A stretch of DNA of 64,000 bases from UBA2821 sp902763335. GTDB lineage: Bacteria > Bacillota > Clostridia > Lachnospirales > Lachnospiraceae. Numbering within the stretch: the first letter of the stretch is position 1; every line of letters begins with the position of its first letter. The DNA lies in NCBI GenBank assembly GCA_052066835.1, contig JBQHRJ010000007.1; one strand, given 5' to 3'. This document shows positions 60,916-64,000 of this stretch, piece after piece. The notes beneath the pieces are model-generated. The model was not told the DNA's origin. It ran no database searches and saw nothing but the letters and a program-made list of their open reading frames with translations. The position numbers were made by a program, and so were the translations under genes.

Positions 60916-60937
60916 CCGGACAGGTTTCCCCGTCCGG
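60916..60937 (-). terminator. Terminator of the SPFH/NfeD operon
   Basis: CCGGAC pairs with GTCCGG; on the minus strand followed by ATTTTGC. It lies 16 bp after the SPFH stop. Confidence 0.7.
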
Positions 60938-60952
60938 TTTATATTCATAATA

Positions 60953-61885
60953 TTAATTATCTTTTATTACCTCTGCAACTGCTTTAACAGTTCCGGCAAT
61001 TCCCTGAATATCTGAAGGTATGATTATCTTTGTTGCCTGACCATCGGCTGCTTTTGCAAATGCCTCAAGACTCTTTAACTGTATAACCGTATCATCAGCA
61101 CCGGCTTCCTTTATATATCTTATTCCTTCTGCATTAGCCTGCTGAACTGCACGTATTGCCTGTGCCTGACCTTCTGCTTCACGTATCATTGCCTCTTTCT
61201 TAGCTTCAGCCCTGAGTATGGCTGCCTCTTTCTCTGCCTCAGCATCAAGAATTGCCGATGCCTTATTACCTTCTGCCACGAGGATTGTTGATTTCTTCTC
61301 ACCCTCTGCTTTAAGTATTGCCTCACGTCTCTCACGTTCTGCTTTCATCTGCTTTTCCATGGCATCTCTTATGGCTGCCGGAGGAATAATATTTTTAACC
61401 TCAACTCGTTTTACCTTTATTCCCCATGGGTCTGTTGCCACATCAAGCAAATCTCTCATACTTCCATTTATCGTTTCTCTTGAAGTAAGTGTTTCATCAA
61501 GTTCAAGATCACCGATTATATTTCTGAGTGTTGTAGCTGTAAGATTTTCAATAGCCATTATCGGATTTTCAACACCATATGAATAAAGCTTAGGGTCCGT
61601 AATCTGAAAATAAATGACTGTATCTATCTGCATTGTAACATTATCCTTAGTGATAACTGACTGCGGTGGGAAGTCCACTACCTGCTCCTTAAGAGGAACT
61701 CTTCTGGCAACCCTGTCAATAAAAGGCACTTTAAAATGAAGACCTACAGACCATGTTGACTTATATCCTCCAAGCCTCTCTATTACAAAAGCCTGTGCCT
61801 GCGGTACTATCTTAATGCACGAAACACATATTGCCAATATAACCGCTATTATAATAATAAAACCTATAAAACCGTTTCCCATCAC
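60953..61885 (-). CDS. SPFH-domain protein (stomatin/QmcA type)
   Basis: 310 residues. One N-terminal membrane helix (FIGFIIIIAVILAICVSCIK), then the SPFH domain (QAFVIERLGGYKSTWSVGLH, RVARRVPLKEQVVDFPPQSV, VEVKNIIPPAAIRDAMEKQM) and a long Ala/Glu coiled coil (EAEKEAAILRAEAKKEAMIR). Such proteins form membrane microdomain assemblies and are usually paired with an NfeD protein, as here (4-bp overlap). Confidence 0.9.
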   Translation of the reverse strand: MMGNGFIGFIIIIAVILAICVSCIKIVPQAQAFVIERLGGYKSTWSVGLHFKVPFIDRVARRVPLKEQVVDFPPQSVITKDNVTMQIDTVIYFQITDPKLYSYGVENPIMAIENLTATTLRNIIGDLELDETLTSRETINGSMRDLLDVATDPWGIKVKRVEVKNIIPPAAIRDAMEKQMKAERERREAILKAEGEKKSTILVAEGNKASAILDAEAEKEAAILRAEAKKEAMIREAEGQAQAIRAVQQANAEGIRYIKEAGADDTVIQLKSLEAFAKAADGQATKIIIPSDIQGIAGTVKAVAEVIKDN

Positions 61886-62343
61886 TCATTCTCCTTCTTT
61901 TTAACCATAATTTTTACACCTTTTACTTCTATGACCGTAACAAGCTCTCCGACTTCTATTATCTCATCATCATTCTCGGTACGTGCCATCCACTCTTCAC
62001 CGTCCATGACTGCCTTACCGGTGCCGTTTATATTATCGATTCTCTCTATAACTTTGGCAGTCTTACCCACAGCGGCTTCAATGTTGGTCTTTGTCGCATT
62101 TTTATTTACATATTTCTGTGCCAACGGTCTCGTAAATATAAGAAGTGCAAACGACACAACAAAAAATATGATTATCTGTATTATCTCATTTATCCCGGCT
62201 ACACTGAGAATATATGCCACAAGTGCTCCTCCGGCAAACCATATCGTTGTAAGACCGAGAGTAATCAGTTCAAACACGATAAATATAATCAGCAGTATGA
62301 GCCAGAATATAGGGTTAATCTCCATATGTCTCATCCCTTCCAT
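61882..62343 (-). CDS. NfeD-family membrane protein
   Basis: 153 residues. Membrane helices at FWLILLIIFIVFELITLGLT and ALVAYILSVAG then IIIFFVVSFALLIFTRP, followed by an OB-fold (AVGKTAKVIERIDNINGTGK, WMARTENDDEIIEVGELVTV). Partner of the SPFH protein encoded after it. Confidence 0.88.
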   Translation of the reverse strand: MEGMRHMEINPIFWLILLIIFIVFELITLGLTTIWFAGGALVAYILSVAGINEIIQIIIFFVVSFALLIFTRPLAQKYVNKNATKTNIEAAVGKTAKVIERIDNINGTGKAVMDGEEWMARTENDDEIIEVGELVTVIEVKGVKIMVKKKENE

Positions 62344-62437
62344 CAGATAATTTTTTAAACATCATTATCTGTAACAATTATAACTATGATACCCCATAAC
62401 CCGATATTTTACAAGCAAAAAATAAGTATATAAAAAC

Positions 62438-62478
62438 AGCCGGCAGATACCTGTCTGTGGCACAGATTACCGCCGGCT
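62438..62478 (-). terminator. Terminator after the SleB-type hydrolase gene
   Basis: AGCCGGC pairs with GCCGGCT around a structured loop; followed on the minus strand by GTTTTTATA. Confidence 0.75.
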
Positions 62479-62484
62479 GCTCTA

Positions 62485-63702
62485 TTAATTATAATATACC
62501 TGATTTCCAATTACAGTATATGAATTGTATGCTCCATAATTTGCATGTGATAATGAACAAAAGCTTCTATATGAAGGTACATTGTTTACACCTGAAAGTG
62601 CCTCGTTAGCAGCCTGTATCGACTGTGAATTAGGTCCGCTTGAAAGTGCTGCTGCAAATGTTCCAAGTCTCACTACTGAAAACTGACCCGGTGCATTTAT
62701 TACATCACTGATTGTATTTCCATATTTTCCACTGTTCAATCTGTTAAGTACAATGTTTGCAGTTGCAAGTTTGCCTTCGTATGGTTCGCTTCCTGCTTCA
62801 GCATATACAAGACATGCTAAAAGATATGCGTCATCATATGAAACATTATATGCATCTGTCTGTACTGTCTCCTCAAATCTTTCTTCCTGTACTGTCTTTT
62901 CCTGCTCTTTTGCCTCGGCAAGCAATCTGGCATTTTCTTCCTCTATGGAAACTGCCTGTTTAATCTTCATTTCCACTGATGTGAATTCTGATGATATATA
63001 TGCTGCACCGCCATCATACTGAATCTCAATCCAGCCGTCTAATATATTGCTGCATACAAATTCTTCATTTATGTCTGCAAGACCATATATCTTACCGTTC
63101 GCATCCGGTGTCTCTCTTACACGTATATTATCAGCGGTTACTGTTGCAGTAGGTGTTCCCACTTCACTGATTTTGCTTTCTGCATCCTTACCGGTAAGAA
63201 TATAATCGTTTGATACATATCCCTCCACACTTCCTGATGAAATGTGTGTCCACTGCTCTCCTTTTTCAAGGATGTCTCCGCCGGCTCCCTCGTAAAGCTT
63301 TCCGACTACTTCTGAGTTCTCATCTGCTGCACTTCTTATATTAAGATACTCATTCACGTTCACAATGAATTTGTTCTCGTATGGTGAAGGTGCTTCTGTC
63401 TCCGGCTGTGTCTCTGCTGTCTGAGCCTCTGTAGACTGTTCAGCCTGTTTTGCTTCCTCATTTTCCTCTGACTGCTTTTCGATTATCTCATCTTCTTTTG
63501 CTCCGACCAGTATAGGTCTGTTAGCCTCGATGTCTGCTAATATATTTTTGCTCTCTGTAGTCTCTTCTGTCTCTTTAGCGATACTGCGTGAATTTTCTGT
63601 TGTAGTTTTGGCAGTTCCGTTAAAAATAACTATACATGTTATTATGGCTGCACACGCTGCGGCCGATAATATGACAGCTACCTTTCTACTTCTCAAATTC
63701 AT
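62485..63702 (-). CDS. SH3-repeat cell-wall hydrolase (SleB type)
   Basis: 405 residues; GGAGG six bases before ATG 63702. A membrane anchor (VAVILSAAACAAIITCIVIF), an acidic linker, two SH3 domains (VNEYLNIRSAADENSEVVGK; ATVTADNIRVRETPDANGKI) and a short coiled region lead to a Hydrolase_2/SleB domain (LLACLVYAEAGSEPYEGKLA, TANIVLNRLN, INAPGQFSVVRLG, SHANYGAYNSYTVIGNQVYY) with the catalytic Glu in YAEAGSE. It probably remodels peptidoglycan at the cell surface. The partial gene at 1-931 is similar. Confidence 0.9.
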   Translation of the reverse strand: MNLRSRKVAVILSAAACAAIITCIVIFNGTAKTTTENSRSIAKETEETTESKNILADIEANRPILVGAKEDEIIEKQSEENEEAKQAEQSTEAQTAETQPETEAPSPYENKFIVNVNEYLNIRSAADENSEVVGKLYEGAGGDILEKGEQWTHISSGSVEGYVSNDYILTGKDAESKISEVGTPTATVTADNIRVRETPDANGKIYGLADINEEFVCSNILDGWIEIQYDGGAAYISSEFTSVEMKIKQAVSIEEENARLLAEAKEQEKTVQEERFEETVQTDAYNVSYDDAYLLACLVYAEAGSEPYEGKLATANIVLNRLNSGKYGNTISDVINAPGQFSVVRLGTFAAALSSGPNSQSIQAANEALSGVNNVPSYRSFCSLSHANYGAYNSYTVIGNQVYYN

Positions 63703-63892
63703 GACTTACCTCCTAAAAGTTAATTTTCTGTTTCTATTTGTTACAAAATTGTTACATTTGTTACAGAAGTATTCTAGCAGACTATTTTAGTTTTGTCAAG
63801 TTTTCGGTTGATGCAGTGAAATGTTGCTTCGCATATAGTTAAGTTAAAAGAACCGGCTGCCATACGTCAGCCCGGTTGGTGCAGAGAAAGGG

Positions 63893-64000
63893 GCTGTCGG
63901 GAAATAGATAGTCCATAACAGCGGAGGCTGCGACTTATACGAGTCACAGCCTCCGCTAAATTTTTCCTATAAAAGAGAAAAAAGATGGCTAACGATAACC
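63893..64000 (+). mobile_element. Possible end of an insertion sequence
   Basis: GGGGCTGTCGGGAAAT resembles the terminal inverted repeats of some transposase families (GGGGCTGTC-type ends), and it is followed within 25 bp by a strong hairpin (63920-63958: AGCGGAGGCTG / CAGCCTCCGCT) with a T-rich tail on the plus strand, as some insertion sequences carry to block read-in. An ATG at 63985 opens a frame that runs off the window. The rest of the element, if any, is outside. Confidence 0.3.

Noticed and set aside
63985..64000. ATG GCT AAC frame start at the right edge
   Set aside because: Only five codons are visible, the ribosome site is weak and it follows a terminator closely; mentioned only as part of the possible insertion sequence.
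1..64000. CRISPR arrays, rRNA and tRNA genes
   Set aside because: No spaced repeat array beyond the short tandem repeats described, and no recognisable rRNA or tRNA sequence was seen on reading.

Overview
The window looks like a piece of chromosome from a low-GC anaerobic Firmicute, most likely a gut Lachnospiraceae. The right side (about 54.4-63.7 kb) is ordinary housekeeping DNA, all on the minus strand: lysS, greA, dusB, coaX, a DUF6145-like gene, birA, a small membrane protein, argF, an SPFH/NfeD pair and an SH3/SleB cell-wall hydrolase. A 140-bp hairpin-rich insertion sits just before argF, and what may be the end of an insertion sequence lies at the right edge.

The middle (about 7.45-54.36 kb) is a conjugative element of the Tn1549/CD1107-CD1115 type, also almost entirely on the minus strand. 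Read from its right end it carries: integrase-arm-like repeats next to lysS; DUF6075 and DUF3970 proteins; ParA/ParB; a RepA_N replication initiator whose gene holds seven 23-bp tandem repeats (a probable origin); PcfB, VirD4, Maff2, VirB6, PrgI and VirB4; a double-headed wall hydrolase; DUF4315 and DUF4366 proteins; topoisomerase III; a DUF5688 protein; a giant methylase-helicase; a GNAT toxin-like pair; an ArdC-like protein; and a large polyvalent protein. No relaxase or integrase of this element lies in the window.

The element has itself been invaded twice. A 9.3-kb integrative mobilizable element (about 23.32-32.62 kb) splits topB. It has 26-bp terminal inverted repeats, a large serine recombinase, a MOBQ (MobA/MobL) relaxase with an oriT-like hairpin array, TnpW and DUF3847 proteins, and a two-component system with a secreted protein. 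A 2.86-kb group II intron with a reverse transcriptase splits virB4 at its Walker B motif.

The strongest unexpected signals are three. A 23-bp palindrome (CTTCTGGACA, 3-bp spacer, reverse complement) occurs eight times across the conjugative element and was not seen in the invading element or the flanks; it is a candidate partition or nucleoid-protein site. A complete tnpV gene with its own ribosome binding site lies out of frame inside the giant methylase-helicase gene. The repA gene appears to contain the replication origin.

The left 7.3 kb holds a metal-efflux operon (HMA carrier, P-type ATPase, ArsR) that runs on into a DUF6064-like membrane protein, a methyltransferase, an ATC-hydrolase-like protein and a PanE-like reductase. 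It is divergent from an ArsR-AraC fusion regulator. A partial SH3 protein follows at the left edge. Whether this stretch is chromosome or cargo of the conjugative element cannot be decided here.
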